Assembly: GCA_018433585.1 (NCBI GenBank)
Contig: JAHDQW010000009.1
Span: forward strand, 1-64,000
Length of the DNA stretch: 64,000 nt
Origin: Candidatus Praeruminimicrobium purgamenti
Lineage (GTDB): Bacteria; Elusimicrobiota; Endomicrobiia; Endomicrobiales; Endomicrobiaceae
Reading direction: 5' to 3'
Position 1 is the stretch's first letter, and each line of letters begins with the position of its first letter. A program made the translations under genes and the position numbers. Of this stretch, positions 46,702 through 56,308 are shown in pieces. Below the pieces are notes generated by a model. That model searched no databases, was not told the DNA's origin, and saw only the letters and a list, made by a program, of their open reading frames with translations.

Positions 46702-47228
46702 TTTTTTAAGCTCCTGTATAAATTGATACATTCGTTTGCGTAAGACATATCTGTCCCGTACTTAATTTTGCCGTCAACAAGGCTTTTAAAATAGACGATA
46801 TAATCTTTTCTATTAAGATAAGCCTTACAATAATTTGTTTTGATAAAATCGCAATAATACTTAATTGCTTCATCGAGTTTATTCCAATCTCTGAATGTCT
46901 GTTTAAGCGTTATTATCCACGCTTTACCGTTTATTGATTTGTTGATTCTGTCAATTTGGGCAGAATACTTAGATTTAAGCCTGATAATAGCCTGCTGTGC
47001 TGTTTCGTTATTAATTATTTTTTCCTGCTCTTTAGTAGATACAACAACCGTCAGACCGTCCCATTTTGTCTTCAAAGGAGTTTTTAAGCCAAAATAATTA
47101 TTTTGTCCTATAACTTTTGAGAAACCTGCCGTCTCATACCAAGCATGCGTTAATATAATCAAAGGATCATATCCGTTGATTTCTGCTTGCTTTTTTGCTT
47201 CATTAAAAAATTCCTGTTTGTCTGCCAT
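46692..47228 (-). CDS. Endolysin, FlgJ-type glucosaminidase (GH73-like)
   Basis: The 178-residue protein cuts peptidoglycan glycan strands. The family landmarks are YDPLIILTHAWYETAGFSK (Glu32 as probable catalytic acid) and GQNNYFGLK, with the C-terminal YCDFIKTNYCKAYL common in FlgJ/AcmA-like enzymes. No signal peptide is present, so it depends on a holin. It is flanked by two membrane-protein genes within a lysis block. Confidence 0.85.
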   Translation of the reverse strand: MADKQEFFNEAKKQAEINGYDPLIILTHAWYETAGFSKVIGQNNYFGLKTPLKTKWDGLTVVVSTKEQEKIINNETAQQAIIRLKSKYSAQIDRINKSINGKAWIITLKQTFRDWNKLDEAIKYYCDFIKTNYCKAYLNRKDYIVYFKSLVDGKIKYGTDMSYANECINLYRSLKKWN

Positions 47229-47231
47229 TTT

Positions 47232-47558
47232 TTACCTTCTTGATAACAAGTTTTTAATTTGTTCCATTGATTTGCTTTGTTCTGCCATAAATAATTTAAG
47301 CATGTCAGTATTACCTTTAATGTATGACAGATCTGTCCGCACGTCATTTATGCTTTGTTCATGTTGGCTTAGGACATTATTGATTTCGACAAGTTTTTTA
47401 TCGTAGTCTTCAAAACGTTTGTTAAAGCTAAAATTTGCAGCCTGCACTTGCTCCGGAGCAAAATATACTTTGAAAATCTGTCCGCCTACGGTAAAAAAAG
47501 CAATTATTACGCCAAGCCATATACTGATTGTTTTAATGCTGAATCTTGCATTTTTCAT
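47232..47558 (-). CDS. Short membrane/coiled-coil protein at start of lysis cassette
   Basis: A single membrane helix (ISIWLGVIIAFFTVGGQIFKVYF) is followed by a long coiled coil (YDKKLVEINNVLSQHEQSINDVRTDLSYI). The topology is the reverse of XhlA (helix at the end), so I do not name it. The stop of the receptor-binding gene and the start of this one overlap by one base. A role in holin timing or membrane anchoring is inferred from location. Confidence 0.55.
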   Translation of the reverse strand: MKNARFSIKTISIWLGVIIAFFTVGGQIFKVYFAPEQVQAANFSFNKRFEDYDKKLVEINNVLSQHEQSINDVRTDLSYIKGNTDMLKLFMAEQSKSMEQIKNLLSRR

Positions 47559-50203
47559 TATGCTACCTCAAAAATCTGCATTATGCCGTTTTCGACCTCA
47601 ATTTTGTACGATTTTGAAGCAACTACCGAATTACTTCCGATAAATTTTTGTCCGCCTGGATACGAAAAGGTTGTAAAACTTGCTGATGTTGCAAAATATA
47701 TTGTTGATTTATATTGAGATGTATTAATACTGTTGATTGTTAAGCTGTCTAATGCCGTTGCAAAATAATAATCTGTATTTTTTATAACATCTATTGCAGG
47801 CGTTGTTGATGAACTGTCTGAAATCTGCGGACGCTTATCAAAACAACCGATAGAAGTAGTTAAGGCGGTACCGGCAGTTACATCAGGGTCTATTGGTGCA
47901 TAACAACTAATAGCCTTACAATTTACAGTATCTCCATTGAATCCACCACCTGCTTCTACAGCAGTACACCCAATAGCACTACAATTATTTACTACATCGC
48001 CAAATGTACCACTTTTATAAATACCACCTGCTATTTTTATAGAGGAACAATACTCTGCTATACAATTATATATTTCACCACCATTTACAGCAGCAAAACC
48101 TCCACCACCGTAAACATTGCAACCACTTCCAGTATAGACACAATTGATAGCCCTACAGTTATATGCTTTTCCACCACTGGTAATCGCAGCTCCACCACCT
48201 GCATTCGCACTACATTCGCAATTCTCAAAAACAGAATTTGCTATAATACCATTACCATTAACTTCAATAGCTCCTCCATAATCCAAACTATCAAAACAAT
48301 TCAAAAAGTAACAATTATTGTATAACACTGTATGATCTGCCCTTGATTTAGGTGCATTTGTTATTACACAGTTAACGATTGTGCCTCCAGGTGCACAATC
48401 CTTGATTGCGAATTTATAGATAACTACATTGTTTATATATGTTGAATTTATTCCAACATTTGCACCAGTAAAAATAGTAGCAAATGAATTGAAGGTTGTA
48501 GTTCCACCAGCACCTCTAATATTATCAGTGGTTTTAACTCTGCACTGTTCCTTTTCGAATCCTCTTCCAGTAAAACCGCCAAATATTGGTTTTACTCTCT
48601 CATATGCAAGAGTTAATGTTTCACTAAATGTATATGTACCATATAGCAAAAAGGCTGCTGTATTATCTGCCATATCATTATAATTGGACTGCGTGAACGC
48701 TTTGGCATTTTCCCAAGAGCTGCCGTCTTGCATTCCCGAACCTGCAGGCGAAAAATACATTATGTTTTCAAAAGCTTTTACGTTTGTTTCTTCTATCGCA
48801 AAAAATTTGTTGTCGGAAGTTGACGACGGAACGGACATTGTACTCTGCCAAATAGTCGGATGTCCTCTGTCTTCAATATTTCCGCTTGCAATGTCAGTAG
48901 CAATATCAACTGATGTGTAATTATTTTTAACATAATATTTATTAATTGTTTCGCCGGAAATATAAATAAACTCTTCGCCGGCAAGATAATCATGAGCAGC
49001 TGCATATTCTTTGGCTGTTGTATTATTGACTTGCAGATTACCCTCGAGCAGACAATAAACAAACCTTATTTTTTCATTATCGAGATTTGTGTCGATAATA
49101 TTTTTTGTATTATTAATTCCCCACATAAAAACTATTGTGTATCTTAAATCTATTTCAGGGTTTTTGTTTGAAGCGACGGCAATAAATTTATTATTAATCA
49201 AACTTGAATCTGTCGCAATATCGTTCTTAACTACGGCATTTGTACGCAATATCTCAACTCTTGAATTGTCGTCAGTAACGGAAATTACAGTTATTGATAG
49301 ATTAGGCGTCTTAGCCTCATAAGCTTCGGCTTCGGCTTGAAAAATACAATAGCGGAATTTTATTTCAGAGTTTGTCAAAGAAAATATATTTTTACTTTCA
49401 ACGCACGAAAAATTAAACTCACAACGGGCAAAGGTCAGAGTTGCGTCTGTAAGAACAAACAATGCGCTTGCAGTTGAGTTATCTATCTTTTTCACATCGA
49501 AAGAACAATTATCAAATATTAAATCTGCGCCTTCCGTTAAAGTAAACGCTTTAGACAACAGAGCGTCTTCTATACAGCCAAGAATTAAACCGTTTTTAAA
49601 TGTTATATTTTTATTAATGTTTATATTCTGATCTAAACAAATTGCTCTGCCGTTTAAGTCAATTATCGACATATTACCGTGATCAGTAATAAGCTCAGAC
49701 ATTAACAGAGTATATCCGTCAAATATATAAGTATTGTTATTTAAAGGCTGTATGCCGTACTCTTCTACTTTTTTATCGCCGACGATTTGCACTCCTGAAA
49801 ATTTCGGCAAGTTTTCTAAGTCAGGGTAAGAATATTTGCCGTCTTTACCTTTTAAGCTGTCAAGCCAATTTTGTTCTGTTCCGACGAAACCGTTGGCAAG
49901 CGCAACTTCATAGGCGCTTTTCCCTTCTTTTGTCCAAATGCTACCATTCCAAGTTTCGAAATTTTGGATTGTTGAATTATAACCTCTTGAACCGACTTCA
50001 ATCTCTGCCGTTTTAGGGCGTGTTGATGTTGTCCAGAACCCCGTAACTAACAGCCATTTTTTATTTTTAGTAAAAAATTCGAGAGTTGAAAAAGTAGTAT
50101 TAAAACCATAAAGACCGACAATAGGATTTGTTGGTCTTGTATCTTCCGTCCATTCTGTAAGCTGTTGTTTTTTTGCGACTTTATCAGTATATTGTTCTGT
50201 CAT
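47558..50203 (-). CDS. Tailspike/receptor-binding protein with beta-helix
   Basis: The 881-residue protein carries the tail-fibre linker SAYEVALANGFVGTEQNWLDSLKGKDG-like stretch near residues 97-121, a landmark of phage fibres. Then come repeated beta-helix rungs: NLSITVISVTDDNSRVEIL and, from about 600, GGAI/GGG and FENCEC/NCRAINC turns like those of polymorphic outer-membrane proteins. The rung region (DNA about 47900-48690) uses GGT and GGA for Gly almost exclusively, unlike the rest, which uses GGC. That indicates a swapped module. It probably binds or cleaves a surface polysaccharide; no hydrolase residues are recognised. Confidence 0.78.
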   Translation of the reverse strand: MTEQYTDKVAKKQQLTEWTEDTRPTNPIVGLYGFNTTFSTLEFFTKNKKWLLVTGFWTTSTRPKTAEIEVGSRGYNSTIQNFETWNGSIWTKEGKSAYEVALANGFVGTEQNWLDSLKGKDGKYSYPDLENLPKFSGVQIVGDKKVEEYGIQPLNNNTYIFDGYTLLMSELITDHGNMSIIDLNGRAICLDQNININKNITFKNGLILGCIEDALLSKAFTLTEGADLIFDNCSFDVKKIDNSTASALFVLTDATLTFARCEFNFSCVESKNIFSLTNSEIKFRYCIFQAEAEAYEAKTPNLSITVISVTDDNSRVEILRTNAVVKNDIATDSSLINNKFIAVASNKNPEIDLRYTIVFMWGINNTKNIIDTNLDNEKIRFVYCLLEGNLQVNNTTAKEYAAAHDYLAGEEFIYISGETINKYYVKNNYTSVDIATDIASGNIEDRGHPTIWQSTMSVPSSTSDNKFFAIEETNVKAFENIMYFSPAGSGMQDGSSWENAKAFTQSNYNDMADNTAAFLLYGTYTFSETLTLAYERVKPIFGGFTGRGFEKEQCRVKTTDNIRGAGGTTTFNSFATIFTGANVGINSTYINNVVIYKFAIKDCAPGGTIVNCVITNAPKSRADHTVLYNNCYFLNCFDSLDYGGAIEVNGNGIIANSVFENCECSANAGGGAAITSGGKAYNCRAINCVYTGSGCNVYGGGGFAAVNGGEIYNCIAEYCSSIKIAGGIYKSGTFGDVVNNCSAIGCTAVEAGGGFNGDTVNCKAISCYAPIDPDVTAGTALTTSIGCFDKRPQISDSSSTTPAIDVIKNTDYYFATALDSLTINSINTSQYKSTIYFATSASFTTFSYPGGQKFIGSNSVVASKSYKIEVENGIMQIFEVA

Positions 50204-50227
50204 AATATTCCTCTAAAATTATTATCG

Positions 50228-50257
50228 CATGAGGCAGACTTTTACATCTGCCTCATG
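50228..50257 (-). terminator. Perfect 11-bp hairpin after the capsid gene
   Basis: CATGAGGCAGA (50228-50238) pairs exactly with TCTGCCTCATG (50247-50257) around an 8-base loop in the gap between capsid stop and the receptor-binding gene. On the minus strand it is followed by CGATAATAATTTT, an imperfect T tract. It may attenuate transcription, giving much more capsid than spike, or protect the 3' end. Confidence 0.7.
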
Positions 50258-50269
50258 TTTAAAAAATCA

Positions 50270-51676
50270 CTATTCTGCAATAGTGTATGATTCTGACATA
50301 ATTTCAGAGTTAGAGAACCCTGATTTGACTGCCATTGCTTTAATTGTTTTTGCTGCCGTCAAAGCAATAGGTGCTGAATATACTGAACTTCCAAACGTCG
50401 GAGCGCTGCCGTCAAGCGTATACAGAATTACTGCGCCTGATGTCGCGCATGCAAGCGTTACAGTATCTCCGCTTGTAACTTCGCCGCTTGTAGGGGTAGC
50501 TGTAGGTTTTGCACACTGCAAACCTGCCGGAGTATCTTCCGTGAATGTAGGCTCATTTACTGCGGTATCAAGCACTATTGTAGCAAAATCTTTCCCGTCA
50601 AATACTGATTTTGCTACTCCGCCCATAATTGCAGCAGCAGTACCTGTCTTGTTGCCGTAATCAAAAGTTTCTTCCACCCACGCATTTAAATCACTGTTGT
50701 CGGTTCTTGCATAACAGCCAGCCTGCCTGCCGACAAATATAGCTCTTGCAATAGCAACTTTAGCCTGTGCAGCTGCTCCTGCAATTCCTTCAAAGTTTGC
50801 ATATGTTACATCGCCTGGTTTCAAATATGGAGTAAATTCGTGAGATACAACTACTACGCCGTCCCACTCAAAACTGTCTGCTCCGGCGAATATAGGATTG
50901 CTGTCGCCTCTATTCTGTGCGTCTTTCCATGCGGTATAAATTTTTGGATTTTTAACCAATTCCGCAAACTGCCACGGATGCACAAACATAAAATACATAT
51001 CTTTGCCGTTGTATTTAATCGGCTTTATTTTAGGTTTAGACATTTTGGCTTTTGCTTTTATTGCTGTTATCATAGCAGGAGTTATCACGTCGTAAGTTTC
51101 AAGTGCAGACAATGAAACGCCAGGGCGTGCATTATAATATCTGTCGCCTTTACCTGCTGTGAGTTCTGCTAAAGTATGTAGTACCGGAGTATTGCTCCAT
51201 GCATACCTGGCTGAATATACTACGCCGTTAACATCTTTCAAAGCTGCTTGCCCTACGCTTGCCAATTTCAAGAATATCTGCCTTTCCAAAAATTCTGTAA
51301 GCCAAGTTTTAAGCAGTTCTTTCGAGCTGCTTCTTGTTTTAAACATTGATTTTTGGTCATCAAGTCTTCCCGTGGTTCTTACGGCATTTCTGACTTGATC
51401 TATCAGTATTTCAAAATCTTTTGTTACGACAGCTTCTTCATTATCCTCAAGCTTGCTGTCGCCTACTACGCCGTCGCCTTTCAAATTGTAAACCAATCCG
51501 AATATTACCTTTTCGCCTGGCTGTTTTTTTAAATCGTCTTGGGTTTGTATGATATTATTAATATCGGGTCCCATTAATTTGTTTTTTACAAAAAACAGAT
51601 CTGCCATTGCTTCCGCGTACATCTCTTTTGCCCATATTGTAGGGCGTAATTTGCTGTTGCTTGCTGTATCCGCCAT
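50270..51676 (-). CDS. Major capsid protein, N4-gp56 type, with Ig-like C-terminus
   Basis: The 468-residue protein opens with RPTIWAKEMYAEAMADLFFVKNKLMG, then VIFGLVYNLKGDGVVGDSKLEDNEEA and AVRTTGRLDDQKSMF, the N4-gp56 family pattern. Residues from about 375 form a separate domain of the chitobiase/beta-hexosaminidase C-terminal type (CAKPTATPTSGEVTSGDTV, ILYTLDGSAPTFGSSVYSAPI), which should stick out from the shell. The gene follows the scaffold and is preceded by GAGAGGA. It should be the most abundant phage product. Confidence 0.88.
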   Translation of the reverse strand: MADTASNSKLRPTIWAKEMYAEAMADLFFVKNKLMGPDINNIIQTQDDLKKQPGEKVIFGLVYNLKGDGVVGDSKLEDNEEAVVTKDFEILIDQVRNAVRTTGRLDDQKSMFKTRSSSKELLKTWLTEFLERQIFLKLASVGQAALKDVNGVVYSARYAWSNTPVLHTLAELTAGKGDRYYNARPGVSLSALETYDVITPAMITAIKAKAKMSKPKIKPIKYNGKDMYFMFVHPWQFAELVKNPKIYTAWKDAQNRGDSNPIFAGADSFEWDGVVVVSHEFTPYLKPGDVTYANFEGIAGAAAQAKVAIARAIFVGRQAGCYARTDNSDLNAWVEETFDYGNKTGTAAAIMGGVAKSVFDGKDFATIVLDTAVNEPTFTEDTPAGLQCAKPTATPTSGEVTSGDTVTLACATSGAVILYTLDGSAPTFGSSVYSAPIALTAAKTIKAMAVKSGFSNSEIMSESYTIAE

Positions 51677-51704
51677 ATATTTATCCTCTCTTTTTTATAT
51701 TTTT

Positions 51705-52925
51705 TTAGCAGTTCCTGAGAATTCTATCCCTTACATCTTTTGGGACCTTTGCGTACTCTTCGCTGCTCATTGACTGTAAATCTTCAGCGGTTAGCTGACT
51801 CAATGGTATTTTTACTGTTCCTGAACCTGTTACGGCTGCAGAAGATTTGGCTTTGTTTGAATTCGCAATGATTTTCGCGATTTTTGCTTTACCTACTGTT
51901 TCTGTGCCTTTAGTGGTATCGGGCGGTACAGATATTAATTGCCCGAGTTCATAGGCGACTTCTGCCGCCGTTCTGCCGAATTCATCAACGCCGCCTTTGG
52001 CAAGTATTGTTGAAAATTCTACAGACAATCTTTTTGCCTGTAATATTGTTTTTCTGTCGGAGCCGAATGTTTCCTCGAGTTCTAATTCGCCCATAACAGA
52101 TTGATTTTGGTCTTTGCTCATAGCATTATTAACCATTGTGATTATTTTTTTACTGTTGATTAAAACATCGTCAAAATCTTCGTGCGACGCTCTGAATTCC
52201 TCTTCTTGCTGTGCAAGAGTTGCGACGGTTGCTTCTGCTTGTCTTCTTATTGCTTCCTGATTTTCAGGCGTTTGCACTGTGGCAGGCGGCTGATCAGGAT
52301 TATTTTCTATAGGCTGTTTTTGTGCAGCTGCTTTTCTTGCTGCTATTTTTGCCTTCATTTCGGAAACAGTCAAAACATCGTCATCGTCCATATCTCCGAA
52401 TATATCATCATCTTGATCTTGCTGTTGCTTAGCTACAGGTTTCGGCTGCTCTTTAAACGTTCTAAGTTGTTCTTCAAGCCTTGCTTTTTCAGCTTCAAGT
52501 TCTTTCGCTCTGCTTTCGGCAGCTTGACGCTGTTTTATATTCTTTTTCATGCGGAAATATAAAGCTTTGGAGTTGGCGTCATATCCCTTTAGAACTTCCT
52601 TTTCTTCATCGAGGGATAGTTCCATATCAACAACGTTTTTAATTTCCTGCCTTTTTTCTAAATCTATTGTCGCAGGCTGTTGCAGTGCCGGCGTCTTTTT
52701 TGCAGCAGGCGGAGTTGACGGATTTTTGTCATCTACTTTAATAACGGTTTTGTCTTCCTTCTCTGCAATCAGCCCGTGTTTCTTAGCCATTTCCTGTTCT
52801 TCGGGCGACAAATCGTTTTCTTGTCCGTCTTGCGGCTGCGTTTCTTCTTCTTTTACGGCAACCTCAACAGTTTCTTCTTGCGGCTGTGTTTCTTCTTCTT
52901 TTTCAGATTTTTTTAATGGTGGCAT
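51705..52925 (-). CDS. Scaffolding protein
   Basis: The 406-residue protein is highly charged and acidic at its N-terminus (EEETQPQEETVEVAVKEEE). It has a central coiled coil (RQAAESRAKELEAEKARLEEQLRTF), an Asp-rich stretch (DQDDDIFGDMDDDDVLTV) and no hydrophobic core. With its place between portal and capsid genes, these are the marks of a head-assembly scaffold that guides capsid assembly and then leaves. Confidence 0.82.
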   Translation of the reverse strand: MPPLKKSEKEEETQPQEETVEVAVKEEETQPQDGQENDLSPEEQEMAKKHGLIAEKEDKTVIKVDDKNPSTPPAAKKTPALQQPATIDLEKRQEIKNVVDMELSLDEEKEVLKGYDANSKALYFRMKKNIKQRQAAESRAKELEAEKARLEEQLRTFKEQPKPVAKQQQDQDDDIFGDMDDDDVLTVSEMKAKIAARKAAAQKQPIENNPDQPPATVQTPENQEAIRRQAEATVATLAQQEEEFRASHEDFDDVLINSKKIITMVNNAMSKDQNQSVMGELELEETFGSDRKTILQAKRLSVEFSTILAKGGVDEFGRTAAEVAYELGQLISVPPDTTKGTETVGKAKIAKIIANSNKAKSSAAVTGSGTVKIPLSQLTAEDLQSMSSEEYAKVPKDVRDRILRNC

Positions 52926-52948
52926 TTCCTTACTCCTTTCTGATTTAT

Positions 52949-54892
52949 TTATTGTTGTGGCTGTTGCGCCTGCTGTGCTTGCAGGATTGCAGCCTTTATT
53001 TTTTCTCTCGTCGCCTTTGGCAACATACTCTCGTCAATTAATACTTCTTGCGGGATAGGCATACCGTTTTTAGCCAAATCTACAAGCGTGGTATAATTAG
53101 CGAGCTTGATTGTGTCTGATTGCGGCGTTTCTGATAATGAAACGTCAAATTTTTGCAGTTCGTCAGGATTAAAAATCTCTTCCATTAACGCGGAAAATGT
53201 TTTCTCGTCAATTATCGTCTGTCCGAAATTGTTCTGAATTCCGAAATTGTCGACTAAAAACTGTTTGCCTAAAACTTTTTTTGCTTCTTCAATATCAAAA
53301 ACTTCTTTGAGTTGCGATGTTAAGAATCGCCCTAAAATTTGTTTTGAAAAAGCAAAATTATCAAATATCTTTTGCACCATAACTAAGCCCTGCTTTTGAC
53401 GCAAAGCAATAGCTCTGCCGCTTGCTTGGCTTTCGTTCATCGCAAGCAAGTCGGTATTTATACCGGACACCTCTTTGATGTCCTGCGCATTTTCCTTTGC
53501 CAATATTTCGTGAGCTGACGACAATTGTGTAGGCTCAATTTTAGTAGGTTTGTCTTTCCCTGGTTTGTATTTTAAAATGACGCCTGGCGATGAGCCAAAC
53601 TCTCTATAAACATTTTCGTCTGTAACAGCCCCTTCTTGCATCATCCACCCACTGTTGGCTGATGAATTAATATGATGTAAAGACTGCGTTCTACGCTTGT
53701 TTAACTCGAAATTTAAGTCCTTAACATCTCTTACTATGCCTTTAACGGCGAAATGCTGTTTACCGTTCTTAGGTATTTTGATAGGCGTCTTGAATGCAAA
53801 GTCAGGAATGATTGGATAGCTTTTCCAGTTAGGATAACACCAACATCTTTCGTCTTTGATGAAAGTATCCTCTCCAAGCAGTACAGTCGTCCATATTTCA
53901 GAAGTAAATCTTTTTATAATCTTTATTGTGTCGCTTTCGTATTTTTTCTTTTTTTGTTTTTTATCAAACAAACTTAAATATTCCGTGCTTTCAGCGCCGA
54001 ACTTTTCAAGCATTTCGTTTTTGTATCTCGAAGACAATATAGTCTGTAAATGTTCTTCCGCCGCCGCTTCGCTGTCAAAAGGAGTTATTACCGTTGAAAC
54101 CGTGTCAATTACATAATACTTTGCTACAGATTTTTTATAGTGGTATTCAACAACATCATACAGTCTTTTTGTTGCGCCGCTTGCGCCGTCAGAATTGTCT
54201 TTATTTTTATATTGGTCTGTGTTATTTTTTGCAGATTCCGTTTGATAGCCTTGTTCAAGCATATTAATTGTGCCGTTTTCGCAATTATCAATTATTGCTT
54301 CTTGTTCCGGAAACAACTCCTTAACTTGCGCTTTTGAAAGCCCTGCGGTAATTTCAATCACGTATTTTGCGTCTGATAAATCAAGTTCGCAGCTGTCAGG
54401 GTCAACAAATACTGTAAACGGACTTGCAAGCTTTAGCTTCAAGTTCCCGTTAACTAAATCCTCTGTATAGTCGATATAAGGCTTTAAATAACTTACACCG
54501 GTCGATAGTTTAAGTTCAAATCCGTCGCTTAGTTTTCTGTCTGCATTTGACCGCTTAACTATGTTTTTTAAAAGACGCGATACGATTTCAGCCTTAACGC
54601 TGTCTTCGTCGCCTTCAGGCAGTACGGCAAAGTCTGTTCTGTTTTGTACTTCAAGTCCGCCTAAAAGTCTTATATTAGGAATTATTTTATTGATGACAAG
54701 CTGTTTAATTCCGCGTTTGTTTAACTTTGCTTTTGCGTCTTCGTCTACCATATCGCCTAAAGAGGTCTGTAAATCATTTAACGCTTCTTTACCCCACTTT
54801 TCCCAATAGGAAAAAGCATACTTAAAGTCGGTTATAACTTTAGAACATTTGTCTTTATTGTCGTTTCTGTCGTCAATTAATTCTACAGCCAT
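52949..54892 (-). CDS. Portal protein, P22 type
   Basis: The 647-residue protein forms the dodecameric DNA gate. Residues 60-180 match P22-like portals: VINKIIPNIRLLGGLEVQNRTDFAVLPEG, SRLLKNIVKRSNADRKLSDGFE and TGVSYLKPYID. A KDERCWCYPNWKSYPIIPDFAF stretch and a Gln-rich end (AQQAQQPQQ) follow. P22's portal is 725 residues, so this one is somewhat shorter, lacking part of the barrel. Terminase genes are just upstream and scaffold just downstream. Confidence 0.9.
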   Translation of the reverse strand: MAVELIDDRNDNKDKCSKVITDFKYAFSYWEKWGKEALNDLQTSLGDMVDEDAKAKLNKRGIKQLVINKIIPNIRLLGGLEVQNRTDFAVLPEGDEDSVKAEIVSRLLKNIVKRSNADRKLSDGFELKLSTGVSYLKPYIDYTEDLVNGNLKLKLASPFTVFVDPDSCELDLSDAKYVIEITAGLSKAQVKELFPEQEAIIDNCENGTINMLEQGYQTESAKNNTDQYKNKDNSDGASGATKRLYDVVEYHYKKSVAKYYVIDTVSTVITPFDSEAAAEEHLQTILSSRYKNEMLEKFGAESTEYLSLFDKKQKKKKYESDTIKIIKRFTSEIWTTVLLGEDTFIKDERCWCYPNWKSYPIIPDFAFKTPIKIPKNGKQHFAVKGIVRDVKDLNFELNKRRTQSLHHINSSANSGWMMQEGAVTDENVYREFGSSPGVILKYKPGKDKPTKIEPTQLSSAHEILAKENAQDIKEVSGINTDLLAMNESQASGRAIALRQKQGLVMVQKIFDNFAFSKQILGRFLTSQLKEVFDIEEAKKVLGKQFLVDNFGIQNNFGQTIIDEKTFSALMEEIFNPDELQKFDVSLSETPQSDTIKLANYTTLVDLAKNGMPIPQEVLIDESMLPKATREKIKAAILQAQQAQQPQQ

Positions 54893-54907
54893 ATATAACC
54901 CTCTTTT

Positions 54908-56308
54908 TTAACAAGTTTCAGCGTCGAATCTGTACGGATTGTCCCAAGGACTTTTTACTTGATAATCTCTTACAGATTTTTTATGTATATTTTCTGTATG
55001 TATATCTTCCGGTCTTATCGTTACGGCAAACATTCTTAACGCGTCTGCGCCGTGAGAAGACCAATCATGTAAAGGTTGGTCTGAAAAAATTTTCCTTTCT
55101 TCGTCCCACGCGCGGCGATAATTTTTAAGAACATTAAGACCTTTTTTGCACTTTTCTTTGTCAAACCACAATTTCGGGAATATATCCCTTACAGCGTCTA
55201 TACCGTCGGCAATTCTTAGATTTGGGGCGAGTTCGAATTCCCAACCTAACTCCATTGCAGTATCAAGCCTTGATTTACCGTTTGTCAGTTCCCTTTGTTT
55301 AATATCGTGAGGCGCTATATTACGGCCGTAAACATACGGTTTCTTTTTTAAAAGCGGAATTACTTCGCTTAATCCTTTGCCTACAAACTCCTCATAATCA
55401 ATAACGTGTACTTCTGCGCCGACGAACTGTAAAAACCATACAGGCATAGTATCAGCTACGCCTAAATCCCAAACGGTATGTACCGGCAAATTTGGTATAT
55501 GACTTACTACGCCTACCCTGCCTGCAGCATACGCGTCAGAGATTTGTTTTGCGTAATAAGCGCCCGAAATAGGCACCGTATAATCGACGTGGTACTCTTG
55601 ACGGAACAATGCGTCATTACCGTATTTGAACAGTATTTGCTGTCTTGTCCTCTCAAGAACATCCATGTCAATAGCGTGAGTATCGTTTACGCCTTGTTGT
55701 ATTACAAACCAATGCTTAGGGGCCGTAAGAGCATATTGATGTAAGTCATATGCGTGATTCTCTCCTCTAGGCGTATATATAAACAACGCCCAGCCGCCGT
55801 TTTCGTCTAATATCGGCATAAAGTAATCCCAAGCGTAAGGGTTCATCAAACTGAATTCCGAAAAGATTATGCCGATAGGGTTAGTTCCCATAACGCTGTC
55901 AATCTTATCTGCGCCAATAATCTGTATCATCGAACCGCACTTGAGTTCTATTCTCATTTCGGTTTCGTTTATTTGATACTGATTTTTTCTGCGCTTGATT
56001 ATTTTTTTAGGTATATATTCGTCAAGAAACTTTTTACCTTCTTTGTTTCGTCCGTTCCACAGAACCTTTTTACCTTGTGCATACGTTGGAAAGCAGTAAA
56101 AATAGGTTCCTATACGCTCGTGAGCCTTTTTAACCATTAAATTAAGCCCGTTGACATCTTTACCCCAACGGCGATGACATACGCATATACCACGCAAATA
56201 ACCCTCATCAAACCGCTCAAATAGCGGCTCTTGATAAGTACGAGGCGTAAAGTTATAAGGCAATATAATTTCAGACGCCTTTGTGATATCTATTTTTTTA
56301 TTTTGCAT
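54908..56308 (-). CDS. Terminase large subunit
   Basis: The 466-residue ATPase/nuclease packages DNA. A Walker A-like CHRRWGKD is at 44-51 and Walker B with its glutamate at IGIIFSE (145-151). The RNase H-like nuclease has VWDLGVADT (Asp281, Asp286), and a late Asp in HGADALRMF (about 432). The length and motifs agree with headful or cos terminases of podoviruses. The small-subunit gene overlaps its start by 11 bases. Confidence 0.92.
   Translation of the reverse strand: MQNKKIDITKASEIILPYNFTPRTYQEPLFERFDEGYLRGICVCHRRWGKDVNGLNLMVKKAHERIGTYFYCFPTYAQGKKVLWNGRNKEGKKFLDEYIPKKIIKRRKNQYQINETEMRIELKCGSMIQIIGADKIDSVMGTNPIGIIFSEFSLMNPYAWDYFMPILDENGGWALFIYTPRGENHAYDLHQYALTAPKHWFVIQQGVNDTHAIDMDVLERTRQQILFKYGNDALFRQEYHVDYTVPISGAYYAKQISDAYAAGRVGVVSHIPNLPVHTVWDLGVADTMPVWFLQFVGAEVHVIDYEEFVGKGLSEVIPLLKKKPYVYGRNIAPHDIKQRELTNGKSRLDTAMELGWEFELAPNLRIADGIDAVRDIFPKLWFDKEKCKKGLNVLKNYRRAWDEERKIFSDQPLHDWSSHGADALRMFAVTIRPEDIHTENIHKKSVRDYQVKSPWDNPYRFDAETC

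Noticed and set aside
52549-53058. Plus-strand frame opposite the scaffold and portal genes
   Set aside because: It arises from the acidic repeat composition of the scaffold gene and is rich in Ser/Cys with no start signal.
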